The notes beneath the pieces are model-generated. The model was not told the origin of the DNA. It made no database searches and saw nothing but the letters and a program-made list of their open reading frames with translations. From the NCBI GenBank assembly GCA_035235625.1, contig CP141144.1, positions 34,718,014 to 34,782,013 on the forward strand: a stretch of 64,000 nt of DNA, read 5' to 3'. The stretch is from Saururus chinensis (Eukaryota > Streptophyta > Magnoliopsida > Piperales > Saururaceae). Every line of letters begins with the position of its first letter. Position 1 is the first letter of the stretch. Position numbers and translations under genes: made by a program. Shown piece after piece: positions 15,284-28,689 of this stretch.

Positions 15284-18200
15284 ATGTGACCTCTTTACTT
15301 CCTCGTGGCCAAATTACTCAAAATGGACAATGGAAATACTCAGTTATTAGATACAGATTGTTCTTGTGTTCTTCAAACGCATTCTTTTGGGCTCTCATAT
15401 TCTCCCAGTAAAGGCTACAACACCCTCTTGGCCCGTTCACACTTTGTTGATGTTAGTTCCTCTTAACTCTGTTTTTGCTTGTAGCTCTACATTTACAATT
15501 TTCTGATGTTGGTGGTTGATAATTTTTTTTACTGGACATTGCCCTGTAAAAGAAATATGTTGTCCTTGGGAGATAAACATCTGCTATACGGTAGGTTTGT
15601 TTCAAAAACATAAGCGAGTATGTGGAGACATGTACTTGTCCTAAATAAAAGGGTACTTTCTTTTTAAATCAATTGTGAATTGGCTGAGGATTCCCTGTAT
15701 TCGGTTACATTTATGAGATGATGATTGTAGGTGCCACATGTTCGCCAGCTTTGTAATTGGGATTGTGGTCTTGCTTGTGTACTAATGGTATTGAGAACTC
15801 TTGGCATAGAAAACTGCGACATGCACACTCTGGGGAAAATTTGCAACACTACAAGGTAAACATATCTTAGTTAGCATTATTTTGTTGCAGAATTCATGTT
15901 GAATTCACATGTCCATGGTACAAATTTTAACTTAAGGTTGCTTTATGCAAGAGCTTTTATGACGATGAGTTGTTAATTACTTGCTCAAAATTTGTAATTA
16001 TATTTCTAAGAAAGAGATCTGGATACAATGCAGTGATGAAGAAACCTATAATTTTCGTTCCAATCTAATAAATTACTCAATACTGTAGATTATTGGTATT
16101 TTAGCAGCATATAAGTTTGAGGTAAGGTTCAATTTTTAATTTTCTTTGACTGCTATTTATACAGTTAGCTTCCTTACATTGTGAACATTGTATGAATTTG
16201 CGTGAACATTGTATGAATTTGCGTTGATTGTTATTGAAACTATTTTTGAATTTATCCATCTTAAGTAGGTTCATTGTTTTGTCACCTAGATCTCATATTC
16301 AATAATTATACTATCTACGTTTATTTATTCATGTTTGCTGCTCTTCCATGTTTTTTTCTTTTTGCAGCATTTGGACAATTGACCTGGCGTATTTGTTGCA
16401 TAGGTTTTCTGTTAACTTTTCCTTTCTGACTGTAACTATAGGAGCAAACCCTGAATTTTCAGTTGAGAGCTTCTACAAGGTTAGTTTTTTATAACATGTT
16501 GTAGATTGTAATTTACTATACTGGTTTCGTAATTGTATTCTTTTATGATATGATGGGGCTTGGAGAACATGCAGGAGCAGTTACCCAGTGATGTGGAGCG
16601 AGTGAACAGGTTATTCAGAAGGGCTACGGAAAATGGAATTGATATAGTGGTAAATGACTTGCAGTACACTAGACTTGAGTCTACATCTTATGTACCTACA
16701 TAGAAACGATATTGTCTCTGAATATACTGATGTTTGCTGTTAACTTCTGTATGCTATTTATTTCTTTTTTAACACCTTCTGTATTGATGCTTTTTTATTT
16801 ATATCCCAAAAATAGTTTTTCATTTTCTTGATTGCTATCTGGCCTCATGATGGATGTTAGTTTTTAAAAGAAATTTGTGAGGTGCACCACTTATAAATTA
16901 TCCAATGCACAAATTTGGGAATACTTAATGAACCAGTGGAAATTCATGTGACTAATAACTGTACTGTTTAAACTGTGAAATAAATCATCACCATCCTGTT
17001 CACTATAATGATCTATCATGTGATTATTTCTCTAAAAGTGCTTATCATTGATGTGGATCATTGATGTGGACCTCAGATCAAGGAAACAAGATGATTTTGT
17101 CTTCTTTATTTAGTGCCTAGTTTAATTTAGAGTTGGACTTTTATTTAGAAAAAGACATGTCTTAAGTAGGTTTCCCTATTTAGAAGATTAGGACTTTAGA
17201 TTTTATGTTTGATGCGGACGTCATAAAGATTTTTTTTTAAAATATATTTTCCGAGTTTATACTCGTAGGAAGACTTTATGTTCAGTAGTGTGCTAGTTTA
17301 TGAGATTTTTATTTTAATGAGAGCTTTTATTTCAATTGTCTTTGTTAAAGTATGTTACTTTAGTCAGGTGATAAGATTTTCTTTGTTTCCAACTAGGAGT
17401 AGTCTTTGAGTCGGCTTGTATCTTCCTTTTGAAAGCGTGTTGGAAGCCTGTCAAAGGCCTGATCATCAGTGAAAAGAGGAGATTGGTTCTTAGTTAAATC
17501 TTTGGGAGTTTCCTGCGTATGGCTTTTCTTTGGTTGGTGGACTTTGAGGGCGGCTGTTGGTGGACTCTGTTAGTCATTTCCTTGGTGGATTCCAAGGGTA
17601 CCCCCTTCAACCTTTCTCATATTCCACATCTCCACCTCCACCCATAGTAATACTTTTCGTGAAAAAAAAATGCAAAATTTTGATAATTTTGCCGCTGTGA
17701 GGTAAACTGCACAATGTGGTGAAATTTCAAAGCTTTCGGTTATTTTCCGCCGAAACTCTCATTTTGGCGAAATTTCTGAAATTTTTGACACATCTGGAGG
17801 CACTGAGCAGGGTTATTGGCAAGTCAATAATGGCTGAGAAGCGGTTCCATCATAGACCCGTCGAGCGGCAATGGCGAGGCCGTGAGGCAGTATCACAGAT
17901 TAACACCTTGTAGCCCACTCTGGCAAGGTGGCCAACCACACACGGAAGATTCTTGCGCTTCCTGGTTGAAAAACAGTAGCTTCGCTTCTGTGCTCTTCTT
18001 GGCTTCTAGGTTTCTCGACAGTGAAGGAAGACTTCTTCGATGTGCTTTACTCGATTGATGACTTCGCTGTGCTCTGCCTTGCATTCTGTGAATCTGTGAC
18101 TTGTATCACCTTTGGGTCGCAATCAGCCTGGCTGATTGGCTGAGAATATGTGTTTGCTGGAAGCCTTTGCCTCTCTGGAAGTCATGACTTATGAGAGGAT

Positions 18201-21200
18201 AGGACAAACGATCTTACTTTAATTTCAGATTTTCTTTATTATTCTAACTTTGAGATGAGGTATAGAATAGGACAAGGATCCTATTTTTCTAGGATTTGTT
18301 GAATTATGTTGTGGGGCTTAGGTCTTATAGGTTTTATTTTCTTGAAGAGCCTATGGAGAGGGGACACGGGGGCATCTACTACACAACTTTCCATATGGAT
18401 TTATTTTTGTTTCATATTTGAATAATTATATGTATTTTAGTAAATATTTATCTTTATATTATTTTATTTACACTATCAAATTTTTTTTAAAATTTTGCCG
18501 AATGAAGCAAAACCGAAATGACCCTTCACTGAAATGAACCGAAGACAAAATGCTGTGACTATGCCTCCACCTTCATCCACAAACTACAGAATTATTCATC
18601 CCTCACTCTGAGTGACATTGGGTTCACTTTTCCTTGCTGAGACTGCCATTGCAAACGGGAAGGTTGCTACCAACCATGCAGCCCTGTGGTTGTGACTACT
18701 ACATTCTTCTTCAACATCGGGTGAAAGGCATCTGGGTTGCTGCTGGAAGAAGGCATGGACTGGTTTCTGGCGTCCAGTTTTCCTTTTCTTCACTGTGGCT
18801 TAACAGAAAAGCCCCTGGTCCTGTTGAGAGTGACTGAAGCGGAGTTGTTTGAATCTGATTCAGAGTCTGTTGTTTGAACAAGTCCTGCACCTGGAGACGC
18901 TGGAACACAGAGAATGAAAGCAGGAGCCTTTAAGCGACCTTGGGATATTTCTGTTTTGAACAGAGGCTGCCAGGTAAGTTTTTGCTCCCACGTGTGACAT
19001 TATTTGCCTGTCCAGGTAGCTTTGCTTGGTCTCACGTGTTGGTTGGTGGAGTTCTGCAACCTATCTTTGAAATTTAAGCCCATTCTAAAGCCCAAGTCTT
19101 TCCTAGAGCCCAAAACCCTCTTAAGCCTGGTGTCAGTTCACTGATTGGTCCATATGATACCATTTGTTTGTACCTAGCCTACTGGAAGTCATCACTTCCA
19201 ACGAACCAGCAACCTGCTGCTTGATTAGTTACTTAGGTCCTTCTAATTATCTCTTTATTATATTTTCTGTACTAGTTTAAATACTACTTTGCTAGTTGCT
19301 TGCTGGATTATTTGTTAAATTTAGGTGCACGTCTTTCATTTAGTCAAGCATATTGTCCTGTATCAATGGTCCTATGTTTAGGAGTCTTGTGTCAGTGTTT
19401 TTATATCCTGTTTATGACTTTTGCAAGCTTATATAATGGCCACAATTCTATCAATGAAGATCTATGCTTTGAGCTCTTTTCAACTTGTGTGAGTTTTTGG
19501 TGAAAGAGCTTGTCTTTGTCTTGATGAAGCCTAGGTCCTCCTCTGATCCGTGTGGACTCCGGCAGACCCCCCTTGGTGCGGATTCCGAGGGACCTGATTA
19601 TTCTCTCTTATTTCCTTCCCTCATTTTCTTGATGATTGCCCATTGCTTTTCACACTTCCCTATCCGCAGGATACTTGTCTCACATCAAACATTTGCCACT
19701 TGGTAGCTCAGTCGTAATAGAGAAGTATTTTTCTAATTTTTATGTCTGCCAATTTGTGGGGTAAGGGAAATAAACAATTTTGACATTGTCATCTTTTATG
19801 GTCTTTCCAAGTTACTTCATACAGCTGATTTTCCTATATTTATTTGATCATGTTGTTGTCCTTAACTTCGTCGCTATTTTATTTACGAGATGCATAGACT
19901 ATGCATGAGGGAAGGAACTGTTTGTGTTTGTATCATGGTTTGTAATTTTGCGAGATCTCGGTCTCGGTGGGAGCACCAAGGCAAGAGGCCATGTAACAAG
20001 GCTTTTTGACCTATTTACATGGTCATGTGTTATGACTTTGCCGCAAAGGAGAGCCCATGCATCCTCTGCCGTTATTGGATTGCTATTTAGGTCTCCTAGT
20101 TTAGTTAGATTCCTTAAAAGTTTATCTTAATTAGAGTTAGTATTTATTTATGATTTTATTTCCTAGATTAGGATTACTCCTAGTTGGAGAAGGTTTGTGC
20201 CTTTATAAAATAGCCTTATGTTATCTGTAGCAGTGAAGAAAAGATTGATTAATACATTAGTTCGTAGCCTTAGTTTATCTCCCAACTCTCTTTCTCCCTT
20301 CTTTTCCCCTTTTCTACATGCAACTCTCCCTCAATTCTGCCTTGTAGCCTACGGGCTACAATATTAGTAACAAAGCGCACCTTTCCTGCCATCACTTCAT
20401 TGTCGTCCTGACCGGACCATGCTTGAAGAAATCCCCTTCCAGTTTTGAGGCCGACCCTTTAGACATGGCTGTCTCCCAACTTCAGGCGGAGGTGGTAGAA
20501 CTTACATAAAAATTTGACGCACAAGCTTGTAAGCAGAAAGCAGACAGTGAGGGTTGGGCAGAGCAGTTTCAGCGCCTTGCGGACACCCTCTCCACTGTAG
20601 CACAATCAACGCAGGAGGTCACTGTGGTTGTGAAAACCTAGGAAGACTCTCTGGCATCCCTCGCCGGCAGGTGTGACTCCCTGTCCACCTCTATCCAGTA
20701 GATCACCGATCGTCATCTTGCTGAGATTCTCCTCATTTTTTATGGGATTTATTTTAAAAATCTCGCTGACCTTGTAAAGTTGACTTATCCCCTCTCTACT
20801 TATATGGGCACTCCTAAGCAACTTCTTTCATGCACTCTTCTATCTTTGCTTCAATAATGTGGAAGATCATAATTATTGACCTGATTTGGTTGATAAGCTC
20901 TCAAAGTATAATCATGTTTTCCACTTAATTGGCCTGAATTTTGTTAATACAAGTATAGTCTCATAATTTTATGAATGTTTGAGATTTAGATTAGTGCTAA
21001 ATTGCCAAAAAAAATGCAAAAAACCTTTTCAGGATCACCAAGATAAATTTACATGATGTCAAGGGCTACCATGCGTGGCTTACGCTAGGCTCATTGTTAG
21101 TAAGGAGCATGAAAAGCGCTTCCCTCCAAGAGCTCGTCTCTTTGGCTGACCAAGACGAGACCAAGAGCCGAGAATGTGAACATTGGTTTGTATGGCATAA

Positions 21201-24200
21201 ATAGCTTGCACAATGTGTGATCGCATGGAAGTTTGATTGAATTTTGCTTTCATTGATCATCTCAGCTGCATGTTCTATTTTATGACCATCACGAATGTGT
21301 AGCTATTATCTGTTCAAATACTTTGCAGAAATGAGTCCATGATTACTTCCTTTCATGGAAAAGGAGAGTTCCATCTGAAAATGTTATTAGTTATACGAGG
21401 TATGTTGTTGGAGTTTGAATGTGTGGCAACATCTTTTCCTATAAGTGGTAGGTGAACTGTATAGATTGTGTGTTAGAAGCCACTTACATCTATGTTTGTG
21501 ATTTAGGTTCAAAGGTTTTAGTTAGTGGGAGTTTGTGCGTAACCTTATAAAGTTGAGGTCATTGCATGGTTCTCTATCTTGGATGTCAGTCTTGTCTCAG
21601 TTGGCCCAAGAGATGTGAACTCAGATAAAAAGATCTCGGTAGTAAGAAAAAATATAAGTACTTTTACCAACTAACAAACACTAATATATTACATTAAATT
21701 TTGACACTATTATTAATATGATACCAACACTATTAATATATGATCTCTTTCAAATATTGGCGAGATGGTCTGAATATTGTTGATCTTGGAGAGATGGTGT
21801 AAAAATCATTTTTACGTTTGACATTTCTCGTTTTCTTGACCGAAACTGAGATCTCAGCAAATCACAATATTGCAATCTATGTCTCATGCTTTTAGACACT
21901 CTTTTAGTTGTTGCTTTTAGACTCTTATTCTTTGGTTGGACAATTGGAAGTTGTGATTTTACACTGCCACATGATGTGTCACCAGTGGATTTTTCACTGG
22001 GACTCTGAACCATCATTTGCAATTAAAGGAAGATGCATGATGACACACAATTCATGATGTTGAGACAAATGCCGATCATGCTTACTGCTTGTAGCCAGTT
22101 TTGAGACATGAATTCAATAATTAGTTAGCTGTGTTTCTTTTCAAGAAGCATAGTTGCACTTCCAGGCATATTGTATTGATTAGGATGTATAAATGTTGAA
22201 ATTTGTTTATTTCTTGTTGATCCAATTCTTTCATATGAATGTGTCATGTTGAATTGTTTTTCAAATATGTAATGTATACCATTTGTGATGTTGTTGTTAT
22301 TGCTATTTTTAATTATTGATGTTATGGTATAATTATTGTTATTATAATTGTTTTTGTTGTTGCTGTTATTACTGTTATTATTATTAATTACTATCTTTGT
22401 TATTATAATGTTTTTGACATGGGTTGTAGCCTATCAGTGCAGGTGTATTACTGGCCAAGAAATTTCTGTCCTCATACTTTCTGAACAGTATATTGCTATT
22501 GCTTTGGTTGATAAATACAAGTTAAGGTACGTTTGTATTATATTTGACCACATTCAAAACTTTGTCATTATCTTTCTTCTTTAGGATTTGGGGGGGGGGG
22601 AGTGTATTTGCAATAGTTATGTGTCTGTATGCATGTACTTCTTGTGTTGTATATTCTACTTAAATTAGCTTATTGAGGGCTTCCAACCTCACTGCTTAAC
22701 CCATTAATTTCATTTTATCAAGCCCATCACAGACTGGACTAGGAGGGGCTCCTCTTATATTAATAAAAGAGGCGCATTAATACGCAATACTGTTATGATT
22801 CGCACCATGTTGCTATTTATTAGGAAAGTTTTCATTCGGCATGCATTAGGCAGTTTCCCTAATTCAGACTCAGGTTTAATTAAACCAGATTTTGTAATAA
22901 GAGGCCCTATTTGGCTTAGTTTAGGCCCAGGTCCAGGCCCAATTGGGTCGTGCTTATGTAAGGGACGATTTCCCTCTTTGCTAATCAATTAGTCTCTAAA
23001 CCCTTCTCTCCCGTGTTGTCTCTCAGCCTTCCCTTTCTCTCACCTCATGCTGTTGCCATAGCCAGCAAATGGTTCTTCCTTCCCCCTATTCATCCATCTT
23101 CTCCACCGGAATCCTATTGTAGACCCTAGAGTTTACATCATTTGTATCAGAGCAAGGCTAGTCCTTACCTGCGGTAGAGTTCATGGTACAGATGAAAAGT
23201 ATGGCAGCCAGAGACAGACAGAATCAAGGTGCGCCTGCTAACCAAGGCCAACAATCCGCTGTTGGGTTTCAGGGCACCATAGTCGCTATTGCAACTGCCG
23301 ACATCCGCCAGGGGATCGCCAACAGCAAATGGGCGCTGCCGTGCCTGGGCAAATGACTGCCAATCCCTTGCAGCCTATCCCGGGCAAGTGGCCAGACGCT
23401 GGATCCGCCATCCTACAGATTTTCATGGATAACCTTCAGGAATTCCGCGCCCTTCGAGTCGAACACCAGGTCCTCTGCCACGCAGCAGGCCTATTTCTCC
23501 AGGCTATTCGACAGTCACGTAGTTGGTTTAGCACAGGCCACTGCAGGGCGTGACGCAGCCAGCTCGAGCAGGGGGATTTTACCGTCGCCATTCTACTGGA
23601 GGAGGGTGCACGGCCTACAGCCGTGCCTGCTGGTGCACAAGCCACCAGTGGTTCTGTCCGTGAGTTAGGGGCGGGCCAACTGATCTTAGTCGGAATTTTC
23701 GGCTACCATTCAGCATGAGTTTCCATTTGAGACAGAGGAGGCTGAGTTGGCGGAGGACTACAATCACGGCCATCAACCAGATTTTGCACGAGCGATGCAC
23801 ACCACTGAGCCGTGCCTTGCCCAAATACAATTTCCAAAATATTCGGGCAAGGATAATCCTATTAGTTGGGTGTATCAGGCTGAGAAATTATTTGCGTATC
23901 AAAACACTACTATGGACATGGAGAAACTAGGCATTGCTGCATTCCATTTAGAGGGTGATGCATTGGTATGGTTCCAGGTGCCGCAGCCTACGTGGCAGCA
24001 ATTTACTACTTAGTTGTGCGCACAGTTCGGCCCAAATAATTTTGCTGATTTTAATGAGCTGCTATCCAGCTTGTCTCAAACCACTATTGTCCACGCTTAC
24101 CAAATTGAGTTTATGCGGGTGGCCACTCGCTAGCCGCATTGGACTTAAGAGGCGTTGGTGGGAACCTTTTGCCATGGCCTTAAGTCAGAGATAGCGAATG

Positions 24201-27200
24201 AAATATCCGACATTTTGAGTGTGCTACCATGTAGGATATCATCTGTCATGTGAGGATTCAAGAGGAGAAATTACTTCGACAGTGAAGGGTGATGCGACCC
24301 CTTATTCCAGCAGCTTTCTAACAGTGTTCCCATAATATTTATACTCTCAAGGACAAGTTTCCGATTCCCATAATACAAGAACTCTTGGAAGAGCTGGGAT
24401 CTGCTCAATTCTTTTCTAAGCTTGATTTGCATTCGGGCTACCACCAAATCAGGGTGCATCTAGCATATATTCACAAGACTGCTTTTAGAACAAATGGTGA
24501 CCATAATGAGTTCTTTGTTTTGCCCTCTGTCTTGATGAATGCCCTCTTGACTTTTCAAAGCCGGATGAATGAGGTATTCCGTCCACATTTTTGCCGTTTT
24601 GTTCTTGTCTTTTTTTATGATATTTTGGTCTAGAGTCCATCTTGGGAGTCTCATTTGACTCATCTACGAACTGTCTTTGATATTTTGGTGTACCATTCAT
24701 TCTTCCTTAAGCGGTCTAAATGTGTATTTGGGAGCCCAACAATTGAGTACCTTGGTCACATCATCTTTGGAGGGGGCGTATTTACTAACCTTGCAAAGGT
24801 GGAGGCTGTGTTGGCTTGGCCTACTCCTAATTCTCCTAAGGCTTCTTGGGTTAACAGGGAATTATTGCTAGTTATATCGCATTATGCCTCCATTGCTACT
24901 TCTTTGACTGCACTATTCAAAAAGGGGTCATTTCATTGGTCTCCAATTGCTCAGCAGGGTTTTGACTCTTGTAAGGTGGCTATGTCCTCTGCTCTTGTAT
25001 TAGCACTTCCTAATTTCTCTTAGACCTTTTTTGTGGAAACCCATGCTTTAGAAACTGGGTAGGAGCTCTGGCTACACCCTCGCCTTCTTCAGTAAAGCCT
25101 TGTTGGACTGGTCCCTTTCTCTGTCTATTTATGAATGAGAGATGCTTATGATTATGCATGCTAGAACTAAGTGGCGACCGTTTCTATTGGGTTGTCATTT
25201 TAATATTTGCATGGACCATTAGCCTCTCAAGTATATGTTGGAACAACGGATTTCCACAATATTTGATTTCCAAATTACTGGGGTATGACTATGAGCTTGT
25301 TTATAAGAAGGGATTTGAAAATATTGTTGCTAATGCCCTCTCATGCAAGTTTGCATCTATTTAGGCCTTGTTGATGTTTGGACCTCTGTTCCCCTTCCTC
25401 CAAGATCTTCAACATGCTTACCATACTGATGAGGAAGATTGTTCCCCGCTAGCCTGCCTCCGGGCTGATCCTTTGAGTTCACCTTTTTTTTTTTTGCAGG
25501 GAGATTTAATTTTTTGGAAAGATGGCCTATGGGTTCTCTCATTAGGGGTTGCATACCCCGCTGATTTCTCACTTTTATGACTCTCCATTGGTGGGACATG
25601 AGGGTACCTTTTGCAACTATAGCACTTGAGCCGGAGTTTTTTATGGAGGGATTCGCAAGGAGGTTCATGATTATGTGGCGGCATGTGAGGTTTGCCCTCT
25701 ACTGCCGCTCTAGCTGTCCTCCTACAACCCCTCCTTATTCCGGAGCGCATATGAGAAGACGTCTTCATGGACTTCATCAAGGCCTTACCCCTGGTTCATG
25801 GTTAATCAGTCATTATTGTTGTTGTGGACCGCCTTTCCAAGTATGTTCACTTTAGTTCCCTAGGCCATCCTTTTTCTGCTAAGGAGGTGCCTACGTTATA
25901 TGTTCACAATGTGGCTAAACTACATGATATGCCTCGCATTATTGTTCGAGACAGAGACCGGGTCTTCCTTTGTCATTTGAGGAAGGAGTTCTTTGCTCTT
26001 TAGGGGACTCAACATCATATGAGCACTGCCTATTACCCAAAGATTGACGGCCAGACGGAGGTAGTCAATCATTGCTTGGAACAGTATTTGCACTGGTTTG
26101 TGGGCTGAGTACTCCTATAACATCGCCAATCATACTACTATGGGAACCACTCTCTTTCTGGTGGTTTATGGATGCACTCCCCTACTATACTGGCCTATGT
26201 TCCTCATCGGGTGTCGGTTGGTGAAGTGAATCTTCTTTTGGATCGTGATGCACTACTCCACCAACTCAAACAAAATCTTGCCAATGCTCAGAATCATATG
26301 AAGTGGGTTTATGATGGTCACCACACAGATCGGGAATTTCATGTTGGCGATTTGGTGTTTATGAGTTTCTCTCCTTACTGGCAATCTTCACTATATAATC
26401 CATTGAGTTCGAAGCTGGCTCACCCTTTTCATGGTACCTATCCTGTGATACAACGTATTGGATCGGTGGCTTATCATCTACAATTGCAAAGGGGCCTAGT
26501 GCATCCGGTTTTTCATGTTTCCCACTCTGTCTTTCGTTGGCTATCCCTCTCGCGTGATTTCGAGACCATCCTCGCCCCTTCTGACCACTGTGTCTTCCCC
26601 ATTGGTGCCTTCATCTATCATTGTTACTCATTGTGTCCGTTGTGCGGGACGACTAATTCCCATGATCTTGGTGGCTTGGCACGGGTGTTCCTTGGCTGAT
26701 GCTACTTGGCTTTTGGAGGATGAATTCTATAGCCGATTTCCCGATTTGCGCTTTGACTACAAGGCGGTAGCAGAGTGTGGTGGATTGTTATGGATCACAC
26801 CATATTGCTATTTATTAGGAAAATTTTCATTATTCATGCATTAGGCAGTTTCCTTCATTCAGACAGGTTTAAATAAATCAGATTCTTGTAATAAGAGGCC
26901 TTATTAGACCTAGTTTGGGCCCATGCCCAATTGGGTCGTGATTATGTAAGGATTGCCCTCTTTGCTAATCAGTGAAGAAATTAGTCTCTAAACCCTTCTC
27001 TCCCCTGTGTCTCTCAGCCTTCCCTTTCTCTTATCTCACGCTGCTGCCACAGCCAGCAGAGGCTCTTCCTCCCCCCATTCATCCATCTTCTCCATTGGAA
27101 TCCTATTGTAGACCCTAGTGTTTACATCAAATACCTTACTATTTACTAAATTGCATGGATGTTGACACATTCTCTGTCTTGGCCTTTCCTATTATCTTTT

Positions 27201-28518
27201 ATAAAATGTTATTACATTGGTATATTGCTTTTCAAATGAGTTTTGTTTCAGTTAGAAATATTTTATTGTTTTTTTATTTGAATAATTTGTATTACAATTA
27301 AATGTATTTCTATCTATAACACAGAGTAAAATTTTAATTAGTTTTTTTTTCACCTGCCAACGTACTCCTTAGATAATAGGCTATGGAATCTGCTCTGAAG
27401 TATGGAGGGAAGGTCAGGTAGGAAACAGGTGTATAATGGGGAATTGTAGGGTGGTTTAAAGTGGAATAAATTTCTTTGTCGCCTATATAACTTGTTGGCT
27501 GCCCTGTATAGAAATAACTTGAGAATTTACTGTGCTAGCCACTTAAAAGCTGTGCAGAGCTTCTTCCGCAACATTGTAGAACATAATGAAATAATTTTTT
27601 CACTGTACATCTAATGCAGATAAATGTGCTTTGCAGCCACAAATCTCCTGGAGACATTTCTGCTCCTGAATGGCTTGATTCAAATCCAAGCTACACAGGT
27701 AAGTTTTTTGCCTTTTTGTTTCACATGCAGGTTTATTATTTGCCTGACTATTGTCAAATATTTAGCCAGTTCCATTTTTAGTACTCTATAAACTTTTTGA
27801 ATTCTAGGCAATTTTCTTTTTGAACGTTGGTGTTTATTAAGCCAATGAAACTGAACTGTTTATTTTTATGAACAAGTATGCTGACCATTGTTTTCCTTTT
27901 AGGTCATTTTGTTGTAATTTGTGGCTATGATAGGGACACAAATGAATTTGAAATAAGAGATCCAGCAAGCTCTAGGTAGCGTTACAAACTTATGGTGTCA
28001 TTGCTCAAGTAAATGTTGGTTTTGTAATTTAATAATTTATTGGTTTGGTGGTCTGCTTATTTCTTTTTCTATAATTTTTGAAATTTTAAATTGGAATGAT
28101 TTTTAGTAAGCATGAGAGAGTTTCCTTCAACTGTTTGGAAGAAGCTCGGAAATCATTTGGCACGGATGAGGATATTCTCTTGGTAATCTTCTTGAATTTG
28201 TAATTCCTATCATCTGCTTTATTTGGATCAGTTTCGTGTGAACCTTCTTTGGAGTGGAGTGGCGAGAAACACTTTTGATGAACTTCAAAAATAACATAAA
28301 ACTCAAGGATCTTTTGTTCATAGTTTTGCAATGTATATTTCTTATTCTCATGTTTTCAAGAATTGGTTTGGTCTCCACATATAACGAAAAGTAATGCTAA
28401 ACTCTGGAAAGTTGGGTAATTTATATAAACATTTCAGGTGGTGATTATTTTGAATTGGGCTGTGTCTGTGTAGGTCTCACGGAACAAACAGGAAAATCCA
28501 GATAAACTTCCATTATAG
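15284..28518 (+). CDS. GC1: Guanylyl cyclase 1-like protein (PF09778 family), eight exons, TGA at codon 2
   Basis: Exons: 15,284-15,451; 15,731-15,855; 16,368-16,479; 16,575-16,649; 22,438-22,526; 27,637-27,698; 27,903-27,975; 28,107-28,182; last coding piece 28,474-28,518, ending TAG (nine segments counting the last). All junctions are GT-AG and phases agree, giving 274 codons, the length I recall for Arabidopsis GC1. Landmarks: PLYFLVAKLLK near the N-terminus, RSHFVD/VPHVRQLCNWDCGLAC (about 52-72), IWTIDLAYLL, FLTVTIGANPEFSVESFYK, YIAIALVDKYKL, GHFVVICGYD, FEIRDPASS and EEARKSFGTDEDILL. The Cys of NWDCG, the His of GHFVV and the Asp of RDPAS sit where a C39-like peptidase fold has its triad; the cyclase annotation comes from reported activity of the Arabidopsis protein. 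Codon 2 is TGA (15,287-15,289) where relatives have Trp (TGG). The next in-frame ATG is codon 14 (15,323) and would give 261 residues. Introns 4 and 5 exceed 5 kb because of retroelement insertions. Either an N-terminally shortened gene or an early pseudogene. Confidence 0.88.
16650..19079 (+). other. Long intron of the cyclase gene, first part
   Basis: Intronic DNA with no exon of the cyclase family. 17,640-18,900 is relatively GC-rich, with several short open frames on both strands that I do not recognise; it looks like decayed inserted repeat DNA rather than a nested gene. Confidence 0.4.
19080..19710 (+). repeat. LTR-like block in the cyclase intron
   Basis: Contains TATATAATGGCCACAA (19,430) followed by CAATGAAGATCTATGC, a TATA-plus-leader layout common in plant LTRs. 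No partner copy is in the window and the boundaries are unknown. Weak evidence for a solo LTR fossil. Confidence 0.3.
19930..20720 (+). mobile_element. LTR retrotransposon fossil: LTR-like end plus start of a gag-like region
   Basis: 19,930-20,360 reads like an LTR, with TTTATAAAATAGCC at 20,200 and a CT-rich leader ending near CTACGGGCTACAATATT. It is followed by a short primer-site-like stretch and, from about 20,466, a decayed coiled-coil-type gag-like frame. It lies within intron 4 of the cyclase gene. Broken; no second LTR seen. Confidence 0.4.
22590..22600 (+). repeat. G11 homopolymer
   Basis: An 11-base G-run, 64 bp after exon 5 of the cyclase gene. Sequencing or assembly is often unreliable across such runs. 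Confidence 0.9.
22791..23140 (+). repeat. Left LTR of the Ty3/gypsy element
   Basis: 350 bp, TG...CA, preceded by AATAC and followed by the primer-binding site. It has a CT-rich segment (TCTCTCAGCC CTTCCC) shared with the right LTR. Confidence 0.92.
26786..27129 (+). repeat. Right LTR of the Ty3/gypsy element
   Basis: 344 bp, TG...CA, preceded by a purine-rich stretch (GCAGAGTGTGGTGGA) and followed by AATAC. Confidence 0.92.
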
Positions 28519-28689
28519 GTGGGTTTCCCACGAAATTTACTTTGATCTGTATAGGTCATGAAATTATTGTAGTAATCATTGAATTATGTAAATATGCATA
28601 TTGCAGCTTTGTGGCATTTGGTTCATCACCTTGTTTATTTTTTTAAGTAACCTGTAGATAGATATCATATGCTAGTTGTATATTGTTCA

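Larger units (their letters stand above)
22791..27129 (+). mobile_element. Ty3/gypsy LTR retrotransposon fossil in a cyclase intron
   Basis: The left LTR is 22,791-23,140 and the right LTR 26,786-27,129. They differ by about 10-12% by eye plus small indels, suggesting an insertion several million years old at usual plant rates. Both start TGTTATG and end TTTACATCA. The target duplication AATAC flanks the element (22,786-22,790 and 27,130-27,134). A tRNA-Met-type primer site, GTATCAGAGC, follows the left LTR at 23,144. Inside, in order, are a gag-like region (about 23,810-24,000), reverse transcriptase (24,350-24,830), an RNase H-like part (25,030-25,360), an integrase-like part (25,570-26,130) and a C-terminal integrase region (26,170-26,530). 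This order is Ty3/gypsy. The internal region is short for the family and its frames carry many breaks. It sits in sense orientation inside intron 5. Confidence 0.9.

Noticed and set aside
17700-18900. A gene nested in the long cyclase intron
   Set aside because: Higher GC content and several 60-70 codon frames, but no domain, no consistent strand and no splice-phase pattern.
19695-19725. tRNA-like TGGTAGCTCAGTCG
   Set aside because: Resembles a D-arm but no acceptor stem, anticodon arm or T-arm can be formed around it.
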